Both the position numbers and the translations under genes were made by a program. 64,000 nucleotides of DNA from Pandoraea aquatica. GTDB taxonomy: Bacteria; Pseudomonadota; Gammaproteobacteria; Burkholderiales; Burkholderiaceae. The number at the start of each line of letters is the position of its first letter. Position 1 is the stretch's first letter. The stretch covers positions 248,001 to 312,000 of the forward strand of contig NZ_CABPSN010000002.1 in assembly GCF_902459565.1 (NCBI RefSeq), written 5' to 3'. The notes beneath the pieces were generated by a model. The model was given only the letters and a program-made list of their open reading frames with translations. It made no database searches and was not told the origin of the DNA. Shown one piece after another: positions 28,700-37,385 of this stretch.

Positions 28700-29305
28700 A
28701 TGAATCTATTCACAGACGCGAACGCCATCGCGCAAATCAAACAGAAGCTGGTCACGCGCATGAACAAGCGCGCTCAGCGCGGGGTGACGCTGGTGGAACT
28801 CTCGGTCGCCGTCGCCGTGATGGGCCTGATCATGGCCGGCGCGATGGTCGGTGTGCCACGCCTGATGAACAGCGTGAAGCTGTCGCAGGAGATGAAGGAC
28901 TGGCAGATGTCGGTCCTGGCGGTGCAGAACGCGGTGGCATCGGGAACGCTGATTGCTACGACGGCACCGGACAAAATTCGCGACATGGCGATTGCCGAGC
29001 CCTTCAATCGGCCCGACGGTACGCAAACCATTCTCAATCGCTTCGGCGGTGCCGTCACCTTCGTGCCTCAAGACGGCAAGTCGTATCCGTCCAGTGGCGT
29101 CAAAGTGAAGTCGATCGGCTATCCGAGCGCGCAATGCGAGGAGTTCGCCAGCAAGATGAACGGGCTCTTCGCGACCCTTTCGATCAACAGTCAGTCGATC
29201 AAGGACGGCAAGTCAACGTCGCTCGACAAGATCAACGAGTACTGCAAGAAGAACGGGAGCGACGACGTCACGCAGGCAGAGCTCGAATTCACCATCGCCG
29301 GTTGA
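28700..29305 (+). CDS. pilS: type IVb major prepilin
   Basis: The pilus subunit, 201 residues. A 28-residue leader ending KRAQRG precedes the mature start VTLVELSVAVAVMGLIMAG, with Gly at -1, Glu at +5 and a long hydrophobic helix. The long leader and Val at +1 are type IVb features. Two cysteines in the C-terminal half (AQCEEF and NEYCKKN) can form the usual D-region disulfide. An internal ATG at 28760 would leave a short eight-residue leader. It leads an eight-gene pilus cluster, all on the plus strand. Confidence 0.88.
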   Translation: MNLFTDANAIAQIKQKLVTRMNKRAQRGVTLVELSVAVAVMGLIMAGAMVGVPRLMNSVKLSQEMKDWQMSVLAVQNAVASGTLIATTAPDKIRDMAIAEPFNRPDGTQTILNRFGGAVTFVPQDGKSYPSSGVKVKSIGYPSAQCEEFASKMNGLFATLSINSQSIKDGKSTSLDKINEYCKKNGSDDVTQAELEFTIAG

Positions 29306-29344
29306 GAGGCATTCACGGGGATCTGATCCAAAGGCCAACACGAC

Positions 29345-29932
29345 ATGAATCCTTCCGGAATGCGAACCGTGACGATGACCGCAATGTTCATGATCGCGGC
29401 ACCTTCGGCGACAGCTTTCGAGGCGACGCCAGGCACCGAAGCAACCTGGTCATTCGCGAGCCACAAGCCGTTGATGCAAACGCTCGATAGTCGCCAGGGC
29501 GGGCAGATCGGTCGCGTCGGCGCGGGGCCCGTGCCCGATGCAAACGACGCAAACGATGTGAGCGACGCTCGCCAACTCGACCGTGGCGTCATCGACAACG
29601 CGCAACGCCGAGTTGAGGCGGTGGCGGCGAGCGGGGCCGCGGGAACACCGTCGCCCCCATCGCCCACGGTATCCACGACCATCGAGCTGGCGTTACAGCC
29701 GTCGGACGGCCGCGTCTCTCAGGCCGTCCGACGATATGCCGAGCGCAATGGCTGGCAACTCGCGTGGGAGATCGAGCGCGATTTTCCCATCGAGTATCCG
29801 GCCACGTTCCGCGGGGATTTCCTCGGCATCGTCGAGCAGATCGTGCGCTCGTTGCAGAACACCGACGCACCGATACGCGTCAAGGTCTACGAGGCCAACC
29901 GCGTGTTGCGCGTCGTGCACGCCACACAATAA
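29345..29932 (+). CDS. pilL: TcpQ/PilL-domain pilus assembly protein
   Basis: A 195-residue exported protein with a signal segment (TVTMTAMFMIAAPSATAFE). The C-terminal domain (about residues 100-195: TTIELALQPSDGRVSQAVRRY, then GWQLAWEIERDFPIEYP) resembles the TcpQ domain. In Vibrio Tcp and R64 PilL that domain works with the secretin in the periplasm. The middle (about 45-95) is low-complexity. It sits between pilin and secretin genes, as expected for a secretin partner. Confidence 0.78.
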   Translation: MNPSGMRTVTMTAMFMIAAPSATAFEATPGTEATWSFASHKPLMQTLDSRQGGQIGRVGAGPVPDANDANDVSDARQLDRGVIDNAQRRVEAVAASGAAGTPSPPSPTVSTTIELALQPSDGRVSQAVRRYAERNGWQLAWEIERDFPIEYPATFRGDFLGIVEQIVRSLQNTDAPIRVKVYEANRVLRVVHATQ

Positions 29933-29978
29933 CTTCCGCCGTGCCCCGCGCACGGCCAACCATCGGAAGCGGTCATTC

Positions 29979-31760
29979 ATGAGAAAGCATCTCGGCGTGT
30001 TGTGCGCCATCACGTTACTGACAGCGTGCGGCACGCCGGGCCTGCTGTCGAAAACCGACGAGAACGTGACACAAGTGCGCGAGACGTTGCGCGCTGCCAA
30101 CGACACACACACAGCAGCCCCCATAGGCGCCATCGAACATGTCGATGGCGCCTGGCTGTCAAGAAAATCAGTCGCGGTCAACGCGACGATCGCACTGCCC
30201 GAGTTCTTCGCGCGTCAGGTGCGCTTTTCCACCGGCGCACCGCTTCCCATGTCGGTGCTGCTGGCCCAAGTCGCGCGGGGCAACGGACTGACGATTCGCA
30301 TGGCGTCCGATGTCGCGTGCGATGGCGGTGCGTCGGTCGGCGTCGGTCCGGGCGGGCGTGGCGGACGCGGCGGGCCCGCAGCCGTGGCGCAACGCTTCCA
30401 GACCAACTGCACCGAAAGCGGCGAGCCTGCCGTGCCGTTGCAGTATCACGGCTCGCTGTCCGGCTTGCTCGATACCATTGCGCATCGATCCGGCACGCAC
30501 TGGTCCTATCGCGACGGCGTCGTGCAATTCGCGCGATACGTTACACGGACCTTCCAGATCAAGATGATGCCGGGGAGTTCGTCCTACACGGCCTCGGTCG
30601 GCAAGGCGTCCAAGATGAAGGCGGAGCGCGGCGCATCCGGTGGCAGCAACGGTGGCGGCTCGACGGCAGGCGGCGTCGATCTGAGTTTCAATGCCGACGC
30701 GAATGTCACGGTCGAGTCCGAACTGGACCACTGGGCGGATCTCGTCAAAACCGTCACCGACATGCTCTCGCCGAGCGGACGCGTCACGCCATCGGTCGTC
30801 ACGAGTTCGCTCGTCGTTACCGATACGGCCGATGTCGTCGAGCGCGTGGCGCGATACGTCGAATCGGAGAACGCGGTGCTCGGCCGTCAGGTGAAGCTGC
30901 GCGTGCAGGTCTACTCCGTCACGCTCGACGAGAACTCGGCAGCGGGCATCGACTGGGATCTTGTCTATCGATCCGCGAGCGGCTTCGTGGCGGGCCTGAG
31001 TGGCCCGGCGCTGGGCGGCGCGCTCATGACGCGCAAGGGCGGGCTGGGCATCCGTACGATTCCGAACGGGCGTCTGGCCGGATCGATGGCGTTCATCAAG
31101 GCGCTGAGCAAGCAGGGGCGCGTGAGTACGGTGATCGACACGACCGTCGTCACGCTGAACAACCAGCCCGCGCCGGTGGCCGTCACGCAGAACCGGGGGT
31201 TCGTCGCACAGACCAAGATGACGCCTGGGAATTACGGCGGACAGGCGGTGGTGACGGCGGAGCAATCGGTGCTCACCACGGGGTTCGTCATGAACCTGTT
31301 GCCCACGCTGATGGATAACCGGAGCGTGATGCTGCAAGTGCAGATCGATATGTCGGACCTGAAGAAGCTCGACAAGATCAATCTGCGCACCGGCAAGGAA
31401 GCGCCGAGCGGCAGCGATGCAGGCGGGGCCGGTGGCGGCAACGGCCCGAACGTGCGCGCGGATATCGACGGCAAGGGCGCGAGCATCGATATCGGCGGCC
31501 GTGACGACGACCGTCGCCGCGACGACGACGGTCTCGGGGCCGGCACGTTTATGCAGTTGCCCATCACGGCGTCCGTGCAGACGATGCAGCGCGCCTCGCT
31601 CAAGTCGGGCGACACGCTGGTGCTCAGTGGCTTCCGTCGCAAGGACGACAACACCGAGCGCGACGGCATCTTCAACTACGAAGGGGGCACGAAAGAGGCG
31701 AATCAGCACGTGAACGAGGTCGTCATCATGATCTCGCCGGAACTGACCGAGGGCGTGTGA
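29979..31760 (+). CDS. pilN: type IVb pilus secretin lipoprotein, PilN family
   Basis: The outer-membrane channel for the pilus. From ATG 29979 the product has 593 residues, with a lipoprotein signal ending LTAC (Cys near residue 16). An N-terminal periplasmic region (IALPEFFARQVRF, LSGLLDTIAHRSGTHWSYRDG) precedes the secretin domain, visible in VTPSVVTSSLVVTDTADVVERV, NNQPAPVAVTQNRGFVAQT and VLTTGFVMNLLPTLMDNRSVMLQ. Asn/Gly-rich spacers (GGSNGGGST, GGAGGGNGPN) link the modules. The next gene starts one base after its stop. Confidence 0.9.
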   Translation: MRKHLGVLCAITLLTACGTPGLLSKTDENVTQVRETLRAANDTHTAAPIGAIEHVDGAWLSRKSVAVNATIALPEFFARQVRFSTGAPLPMSVLLAQVARGNGLTIRMASDVACDGGASVGVGPGGRGGRGGPAAVAQRFQTNCTESGEPAVPLQYHGSLSGLLDTIAHRSGTHWSYRDGVVQFARYVTRTFQIKMMPGSSSYTASVGKASKMKAERGASGGSNGGGSTAGGVDLSFNADANVTVESELDHWADLVKTVTDMLSPSGRVTPSVVTSSLVVTDTADVVERVARYVESENAVLGRQVKLRVQVYSVTLDENSAAGIDWDLVYRSASGFVAGLSGPALGGALMTRKGGLGIRTIPNGRLAGSMAFIKALSKQGRVSTVIDTTVVTLNNQPAPVAVTQNRGFVAQTKMTPGNYGGQAVVTAEQSVLTTGFVMNLLPTLMDNRSVMLQVQIDMSDLKKLDKINLRTGKEAPSGSDAGGAGGGNGPNVRADIDGKGASIDIGGRDDDRRRDDDGLGAGTFMQLPITASVQTMQRASLKSGDTLVLSGFRRKDDNTERDGIFNYEGGTKEANQHVNEVVIMISPELTEGV

Positions 31761-31761
31761 G

Positions 31762-33150
31762 ATGGGCCGCGCACTGTCCAACCACCTCGTGATCGGCGTG
31801 CAATGGGAGACGTTGATCGGTCTCGAAAAGGAGATGGCCGAGATCCGTAGCCTCGCGCGCAGCCGAGACGCCTCACACTTCACCGTCACCGATGACGGGG
31901 CGGGCACGCGCACTGTCGGGCTGGTCTCGCTGCATGATGCGACCGGGGCGACGGAGACGGCGGGGAAAACCACCGCCACGGCACGGTACGCGCTGGCAGC
32001 GGTGCTGCGCACGCTGGTCGACGGGCCGAACGTCGCCTTCATGCACCCGGACCCCGATGACCCCGCCAGGGCGGTGTTCGTGACGTTGCGCGACCATCGT
32101 CCCGAACTGGATCTGGAGATCCCGGCGTCGCAGTTGAAGCATCGTCTCGATCAGTGGACGGCCGAGGTCGAAGGCCCGGTGAAAGTCGCGGGGGTGATGC
32201 GTACGGATCTGCCGCACGCCGACGTCATCCTCACGCTCGACGACATCGCCGCCGCCGCAGTTCGCGATGCCGCGCCCGAGACACGCATCAAGCCGGTGCG
32301 TCAGTCGCTCCCGACACGTCAGTTGAAGATCGCCGCTGCGGTGGTGGCGTTGCTCGCGGTCGTCGTCGGCGCAGCGTACGGGGGGTGGCAATGGTACGAG
32401 AGCGCTCAGCGCGAAAAACTCGCGGCGGCCAATCGCGTCGACCCTGTGGAGGCCTACAAGAAGGCGCTGACGCGGGCACTCGCCGCCGAATCGTTCTCCA
32501 CCGGTGCGTCGTACGCGAGGCATTTGCAGCGCGCGGTGCAGCAACTGCCCGCGAATGCCGGTGGATGGCGGCCGGCATCCATCGACTGCAAGGCACGGAC
32601 TTGTGAGATCGCATGGCAGCGTTTGGAAGGCGGCACCTTCGATTTGCTGCTGTCTCAACGTCCCCATGCGCAGATTGTCGATCTCGATCACGCGACGGAA
32701 ATCGTCACACTTCCCGAAGACGAAGCCACCACGGCAAGCACGGTCGTCGCATCGCTTGGTGCGGCCAAAAACGAAGCGCGCACACCGACAGGCACACCCT
32801 CCATCGAGGCGCTTGAAGACGACGGCGATGCCCGCGTCGCACCCATCCCCCGCAATCAGTTCCTGCGCACGGCAGGGGCGCGCTTGCAAGCGCTCGGCGA
32901 CTACGGCATGGATATCGCGCTGACGATGCCCGAGCCGCTGGTGCCGGCGCCACCGGGGGCCGCCTCGCGCGCCGACGTACCGCCGCCGATTTCGAAAGGC
33001 GAATGGAAGATGGCCGGGCATCTGGCGTTCTTCGACTCCGTCGCGGGACTGATGATGCGTGCAGGCAACATGTCTCTCGGCGAGCTGAAGATCGTCATCG
33101 ACGACGGCAAGCCCGTCTTCTCCGCACAAGGAACCTACTATGTTCACTAA
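31762..33150 (+). CDS. pilO: type IVb pilus protein PilO2-like
   Basis: A bitopic assembly protein of 462 residues. The cytoplasmic N-terminal part is followed by one membrane helix near residues 190-212 (LKIAAAVVALLAVVVGAAYGG). The periplasmic part includes GWRPASIDCKARTCEIAWQR, whose two Cys can form a disulfide. The C-terminal region (LGELKIVIDDGKPVFSAQGTYYV) is characteristic of PilO2 proteins in R64-type systems. The stop overlaps the pilP-like start by 11 bases. Confidence 0.82.
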   Translation: MGRALSNHLVIGVQWETLIGLEKEMAEIRSLARSRDASHFTVTDDGAGTRTVGLVSLHDATGATETAGKTTATARYALAAVLRTLVDGPNVAFMHPDPDDPARAVFVTLRDHRPELDLEIPASQLKHRLDQWTAEVEGPVKVAGVMRTDLPHADVILTLDDIAAAAVRDAAPETRIKPVRQSLPTRQLKIAAAVVALLAVVVGAAYGGWQWYESAQREKLAAANRVDPVEAYKKALTRALAAESFSTGASYARHLQRAVQQLPANAGGWRPASIDCKARTCEIAWQRLEGGTFDLLLSQRPHAQIVDLDHATEIVTLPEDEATTASTVVASLGAAKNEARTPTGTPSIEALEDDGDARVAPIPRNQFLRTAGARLQALGDYGMDIALTMPEPLVPAPPGAASRADVPPPISKGEWKMAGHLAFFDSVAGLMMRAGNMSLGELKIVIDDGKPVFSAQGTYYVH

Positions 33151-33613
33151 GTTGCTCCGTAGTGCCGTATGGACGACGGCGACGCTACTGTCGACGAATG
33201 CCCATGCCGAAGAGACGATCGATGCCTTCGCGCGTGCGCATCTCAAGGCATCGCAGGAGGCGCAGGACGCCAAACAGGCGCAAGCCAAAGCGCAGACGGC
33301 AGGGGACGCGCAGACATCGGCGTCCGCCAAAGCCGCACAGGCCGATGGACCGCCGGAGCTACTATTCATCTACGGCGTGGAGAACGCCACCGTCGCGTAT
33401 CTGCGCGTAGACGGCAAGTTCGGACGCAACGTGACGAAAGGTGACAAGGTTGGGCACTGGCAGGTCGTGCAGATCGGCGACGATTTCGTCGACATTCGAC
33501 GCGGCGCGCGGCAACAGCGATTGCTGTTGCCCAATGCCTTTGGCGCAGTGCCGTCGTCTTCCACGCAAACGAGTCAGCGCGTTCCGGGGCAGGCGCATGG
33601 CGACGATTTCTGA
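33140..33613 (+). CDS. pilP: type IVb pilus protein PilP-like
   Basis: A 157-residue periplasmic protein with signal peptide (LLRSAVWTTATLLSTNAHAEE, cleaved near residue 24). An Ala/Gln-rich linker precedes a small beta domain (LLFIYGVENATVAYLRVDGK, VTKGDKVGHWQVVQIGDDFVDI minus the last residues), as in PilP of R64-type pili. The C-terminal tail is Ser/Thr-rich. The gene overlaps both neighbours (11 bases upstream, 17 downstream), so it is tightly coupled within the operon. Confidence 0.8.
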   Translation: MFTKLLRSAVWTTATLLSTNAHAEETIDAFARAHLKASQEAQDAKQAQAKAQTAGDAQTSASAKAAQADGPPELLFIYGVENATVAYLRVDGKFGRNVTKGDKVGHWQVVQIGDDFVDIRRGARQQRLLLPNAFGAVPSSSTQTSQRVPGQAHGDDF

Positions 33614-35339
33614 GTGGCTGCGCGCCACGCTGGCGCACCTCGGACGACGTGGACACTCGCGCGCCATCGTCCGTCCCATCGACGATCTGCGCGAGTCAGA
33701 CATTCAGACGTTCGGCTGGCGGCAAGACCTCGGCATTACGCTCGCAGGCGCGGAGCATGGCTCGCTGGTGCTCGTTGCGATGAAACCGCGTCTGTATCTC
33801 GTCCTGCTCGAACACAACACATTCGTGCGCATGCAGGGCTCCGATCTGCTCGAACGCTTCGACCGCGCCGTGCGGTCCAAACACCGGCTGGACCTCGAAG
33901 GCATTTACGTCGGCACGACCGAAGAGATCCTGCTGATGCAGTCGCGTCTTCAGCAGCAAGGGGACGGCGGCAGCCAGATGGGGGAGCAGCGCACCGGCGC
34001 GTATCGCAATTTCGATCTGATCATCGAGCGCGCGGTGGAGGCGGGGGCGTCCGACATCCACTTCGAGTTTCGCGAGGGACGTCACGTGCAGGTGCGCATG
34101 CGCATTCACGGCAAGCTGCGCGTGTCGGCGGAGAGCGATCGTCTCGCCCGCGACTATCACGCCATGCTCGACGCCGTCTCGGCCGCCTATAACTCGCGCG
34201 CCGATCCGAGCAGCCGCAGCCACAATCACTTCGACGACGCCCAGCATCAGAGCTGCTCGATTCCGCTGACGATCCGCCAGCGCAAGTACCAACTGCGTTT
34301 CCAGAGCGTGAAGGAGAATCGCGGCGTGGATGTGGTGCTGCGTCTGCTGATTAACGAAGCAACGGACGGCGACGTGCTCACTCTGGCTCAGCTCGGTTAC
34401 GCCGACGATCAGGTCGAGATCCTGGAAGACGCCGTGCATCGCAGCCCGGGTCTCACGATCATCGCGGGCGAGACCGGTTCCGGCAAGTCCACGACGCTGC
34501 GCACGCTGATGACCTACGAGCGCGCTTCGGGCAAGAAATTCTTCTCCATCGAGGATCCCGTCGAGTACATCCAGCCGCATATGACGCAGATCCCGATTCA
34601 GCGACGCGCGGAAGACGGGCCGGGTGAATCGCCCTTCGGTGCCGCGGCCAAGGTGCTGCTGCGCGGCGATCCCGACAAGCTCATGCCGGGCGAGATTCGC
34701 GATGCGGAGACCGGCTCGTTCGCCAAGTCGATGACGGAGACGGGCCATCAGGTGCTATCGACGGTGCATGCGTCGAGCGCATTCGGCATCGTCTCCCGGC
34801 TGGTCAGCGACGAAATCGGGATGCCGCTCTCGGCCGTCGCCTCACCGAATTTCCTCACGGCCATCGTCTATCAAAAGCTCATTCCAGTGCTGTGCCCCCA
34901 TTGCAAGCGCGCCGCCTTGGACGCTCCGGAACTCATCGACGCGGCGACGTTGTCGGTGATCGGTGCGCTCGGCATCGATACGTCGAAGATCTGTGTCGAG
35001 GGGCCGGGCTGTGAGCGTTGTGCCGGGCGCGGCACGAGCGGGCAGACGGTCGTGGCCGAGGTGTGCGAACTGACCGACGAGCTGCTGGACCTGCTGCGCG
35101 AGGGGCACTACTGGGACGCCGAGCGTCACTGGCGCGCCTGTCATGACGGCGACCTGACCAGCCCGAACATGACCGGCAAGTCCGCGATGGAACACGCCAT
35201 GTACAAGATGTCGCAGGGGCTGGTCGACCCGCACGATATCGAAGCTGCGTTCTGCAAGCTCAAGAAATTTCATTTCCGTCAATCGACGTCGCTCAGCGCC
35301 GCGTCGACGCGCCGCCTCGCCAGCGTCGCCGTCGTCTAG
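33597..35339 (+). CDS. pilQ: type IVb pilus assembly ATPase, GspE/PilQ family
   Basis: The hexameric motor for pilin polymerisation. ATG 33597 overlaps pilP by 17 bases and gives 580 residues. Motifs are Walker A GETGSGKSTTLRTLM, the Asp box FFSIEDPVEYIQP, Walker B-like GDPDKLMPGEIRDAETG and the His box TGHQVLSTVHASSA. A zinc site of four Cys follows (CPHC and CERC), characteristic of extension ATPases of the GspE/PilB type and absent from retraction ATPases. No second ATPase is present, so there is no dedicated retraction motor in this cluster. Confidence 0.9.
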   Translation: MATISEWLRATLAHLGRRGHSRAIVRPIDDLRESDIQTFGWRQDLGITLAGAEHGSLVLVAMKPRLYLVLLEHNTFVRMQGSDLLERFDRAVRSKHRLDLEGIYVGTTEEILLMQSRLQQQGDGGSQMGEQRTGAYRNFDLIIERAVEAGASDIHFEFREGRHVQVRMRIHGKLRVSAESDRLARDYHAMLDAVSAAYNSRADPSSRSHNHFDDAQHQSCSIPLTIRQRKYQLRFQSVKENRGVDVVLRLLINEATDGDVLTLAQLGYADDQVEILEDAVHRSPGLTIIAGETGSGKSTTLRTLMTYERASGKKFFSIEDPVEYIQPHMTQIPIQRRAEDGPGESPFGAAAKVLLRGDPDKLMPGEIRDAETGSFAKSMTETGHQVLSTVHASSAFGIVSRLVSDEIGMPLSAVASPNFLTAIVYQKLIPVLCPHCKRAALDAPELIDAATLSVIGALGIDTSKICVEGPGCERCAGRGTSGQTVVAEVCELTDELLDLLREGHYWDAERHWRACHDGDLTSPNMTGKSAMEHAMYKMSQGLVDPHDIEAAFCKLKKFHFRQSTSLSAASTRRLASVAVV

Positions 35340-35400
35340 CGGCACGCATCGCGCGCCGATGCCGGCGTAAATCCCCCTCCGATGTTCAGCACCGAACGCC

Positions 35401-36492
35401 ATGATCGAAGCCGCCAACCGTCTGCTCTCCAAACTCTCTCCCGCGCGCGATCCGTATCCCGGCCTGACGAAGGCCAAGCGCCAGTTCCGCAAGTCCCGCG
35501 CCAAGTTCTACAGCGACTTCGCCGACGCCATCGAAGACGGGGCAAACCCGTTCGAACTGTTCTCGCGTCGCTATGCACGGGCGAAGGAGCGGCGTAATCC
35601 GATGGCGCCGTTGTACGCCGTATGGCGCGACCGGGCCAGTTCGAAGAACCTGCAGAAGTCGTGGGCAGGCACGATTCCCGAGGAAGACCTCGTCGTGATT
35701 GCGGCCGGGGAGAAGGGGGATCTGCCCGGCACGCTACGCTTTCTCGCGCGTGTGGTGACGCTTCAGCAGCAAACGCGTGCGGCCATTGCGGGGGCGGTGG
35801 CGTTGCCGATCTTCATGTCGGTCCTGCTTGCTGCGATTCAGTTGGGCGTGGCGTACGGCATGATGCCGATCATGACGGAGATCATGCCGCCGGAGAAATT
35901 CCCGCTCGTCGGCGCGGGTCTCTACGCGATGTCGGGTTTCGTCGCGAACTGGTGGCCGCTCCTCTATGGCCTGCCGCTCGCGCTTGTCTTGCTGATGTCG
36001 TTCTCGTTCAGCCGGTGGACGGGGCCGCTGCGTCGCCGCTTCGACAACTTCGGCCCCTACGCCGTGTATCGCGACGTGCGCGCAGGCGAGTTTCTCGTGG
36101 CGCTCGCCGCGCTCACGAGTGCGAAGACGTCTGTGTTCGACGCGGTCTCTTTGCTGCTCGCGCGCGCGTCGCCGTGGTTGCGTTGGCATCTGCTGCGCAT
36201 GCGGGCCTCGCTCAAGAGCGAACGCAGCATGATCAAGGCGATGGATACCGGCATCTTCAACGAGGAGGTGTTCGATCGTCTTGTCGAGTACTCGGGGCGG
36301 ACCAACTTCGACGCCGGGATTCGCAAGATCGGGTTGATGACCATCGAGGAGGTCGCGGAGCGTATCAAAGCCCGCTCGGCCACGCTGCGCTCGGTGCTGC
36401 TCGCGCTCGTCGGCCTGACGATCATCTTCACCGTCGGCGGCATGTTGCAAATCGGTCATGCAGCGGGCGAATACGCGCAATCGATGTTCTGA
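35401..36492 (+). CDS. pilR: type IVb pilus inner-membrane platform protein, GspF/PilR family
   Basis: The inner-membrane platform that couples the ATPase to pilin assembly. It has 363 residues with the T2SSF layout: a cytoplasmic helical domain containing EEDLVVIAAGEKGDLPGTLRF, paired membrane helices (AIAGAVALPIFMSVLLAAIQL and WPLLYGLPLALVLLMSFSF), a second cytoplasmic domain and a final helix (LRSVLLALVGLTIIFTVGGM). It begins 61 bases after the ATPase stop and is followed after two bases by the peptidase gene. Confidence 0.88.
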   Translation: MIEAANRLLSKLSPARDPYPGLTKAKRQFRKSRAKFYSDFADAIEDGANPFELFSRRYARAKERRNPMAPLYAVWRDRASSKNLQKSWAGTIPEEDLVVIAAGEKGDLPGTLRFLARVVTLQQQTRAAIAGAVALPIFMSVLLAAIQLGVAYGMMPIMTEIMPPEKFPLVGAGLYAMSGFVANWWPLLYGLPLALVLLMSFSFSRWTGPLRRRFDNFGPYAVYRDVRAGEFLVALAALTSAKTSVFDAVSLLLARASPWLRWHLLRMRASLKSERSMIKAMDTGIFNEEVFDRLVEYSGRTNFDAGIRKIGLMTIEEVAERIKARSATLRSVLLALVGLTIIFTVGGMLQIGHAAGEYAQSMF

Positions 36493-36494
36493 CG

Positions 36495-37385
36495 ATGCTC
36501 TCTCTCTTCGAATTTCTATGGCGTGAGTTCCAGGCGTTACCGCGTGAAGCGGTCGCTGCGGCGATGGCTGTCCTGGGATTGTTTGCGGGCAGCTTTATGA
36601 ACGTGGTTGTCTACCGGTTGCCGCGCATGCTGGAGACGCAGTGGGCGGGTGAAGTCGCGGCGTGGTCCGGACAGATTCCCCCGGTGACACCGGTCTTCAA
36701 TCTCGCATGGCCGCCGTCGCGCTGCCCGCATTGCGAGTCGCGCATTGCTGCGCGTCATAACTTCCCGGTCGTCAGCTATCTGTGGCTGCGCGGGCGATGT
36801 GCCGATTGCGGTACGAGGGTTGCCGCACGTTATCCGCTCGTCGAGTTAGCTGTCGGCGTGTTGTTTGCCGCGATGGCGTGGACGTTCGTGCCATCGAAGC
36901 AATACGCCGCGATGATCGTGTGGAGTGGCTTCGGGGCGACATCGCTGGCGCTGGCCCTGATCGACATCGACACGCGATTGCTGCCGGATGTGCTCACGTT
37001 GCCGCTGCTATGGGCGGGGCTGTTATGCAGTGTGATGGGGGTGACGCTGCCGGTCGACGAAGCCGTGCTGGGGGCTGCGCTCGGGTACGTGGTGATGTGG
37101 ACGATCGGATCGGTGTACCGCGCGCTGACGCACCACGACGGCCTCGGTGGCGGCGACGCCAAGCTCGTCGCCGCCAGCGGTGCGTGGCTCGGTTGGATCG
37201 GCGTGCCGCTGATGCTCGCCTTCGGCGCGATGGCAGCGACATTGGCGTTCGCCGCCTACGGGCTGGTACGCGCTCGCGTGCTACGCGAGCCGTTGCCGTT
37301 CGGCCCGTGGCTCGTGCTTGGCGCGCTGGCGAGTGCGCTGTGGGGTGAGGCTTTCCTAAGCCTGTGGCTGCGCCCGAGCGGTTAA
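36495..37385 (+). CDS. pilU: type IV prepilin peptidase (A24 family)
   Basis: The aspartic membrane protease that cleaves and N-methylates prepilins. ATG 36495 gives 296 residues. The N-terminal GSFMNVVVYRLPRM and zinc-type CPHC/CADC pair are typical of bifunctional enzymes. The two catalytic aspartates lie in LIDIDTRLLPD and in HDGLGGGDAKLVAA. It is the last pilus gene, and its 3' end overlaps the convergent GMC oxidoreductase gene by 30 bases, so no terminator separates them. A dedicated peptidase makes the cluster self-sufficient for pilin maturation. Confidence 0.92.
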   Translation: MLSLFEFLWREFQALPREAVAAAMAVLGLFAGSFMNVVVYRLPRMLETQWAGEVAAWSGQIPPVTPVFNLAWPPSRCPHCESRIAARHNFPVVSYLWLRGRCADCGTRVAARYPLVELAVGVLFAAMAWTFVPSKQYAAMIVWSGFGATSLALALIDIDTRLLPDVLTLPLLWAGLLCSVMGVTLPVDEAVLGAALGYVVMWTIGSVYRALTHHDGLGGGDAKLVAASGAWLGWIGVPLMLAFGAMAATLAFAAYGLVRARVLREPLPFGPWLVLGALASALWGEAFLSLWLRPSG

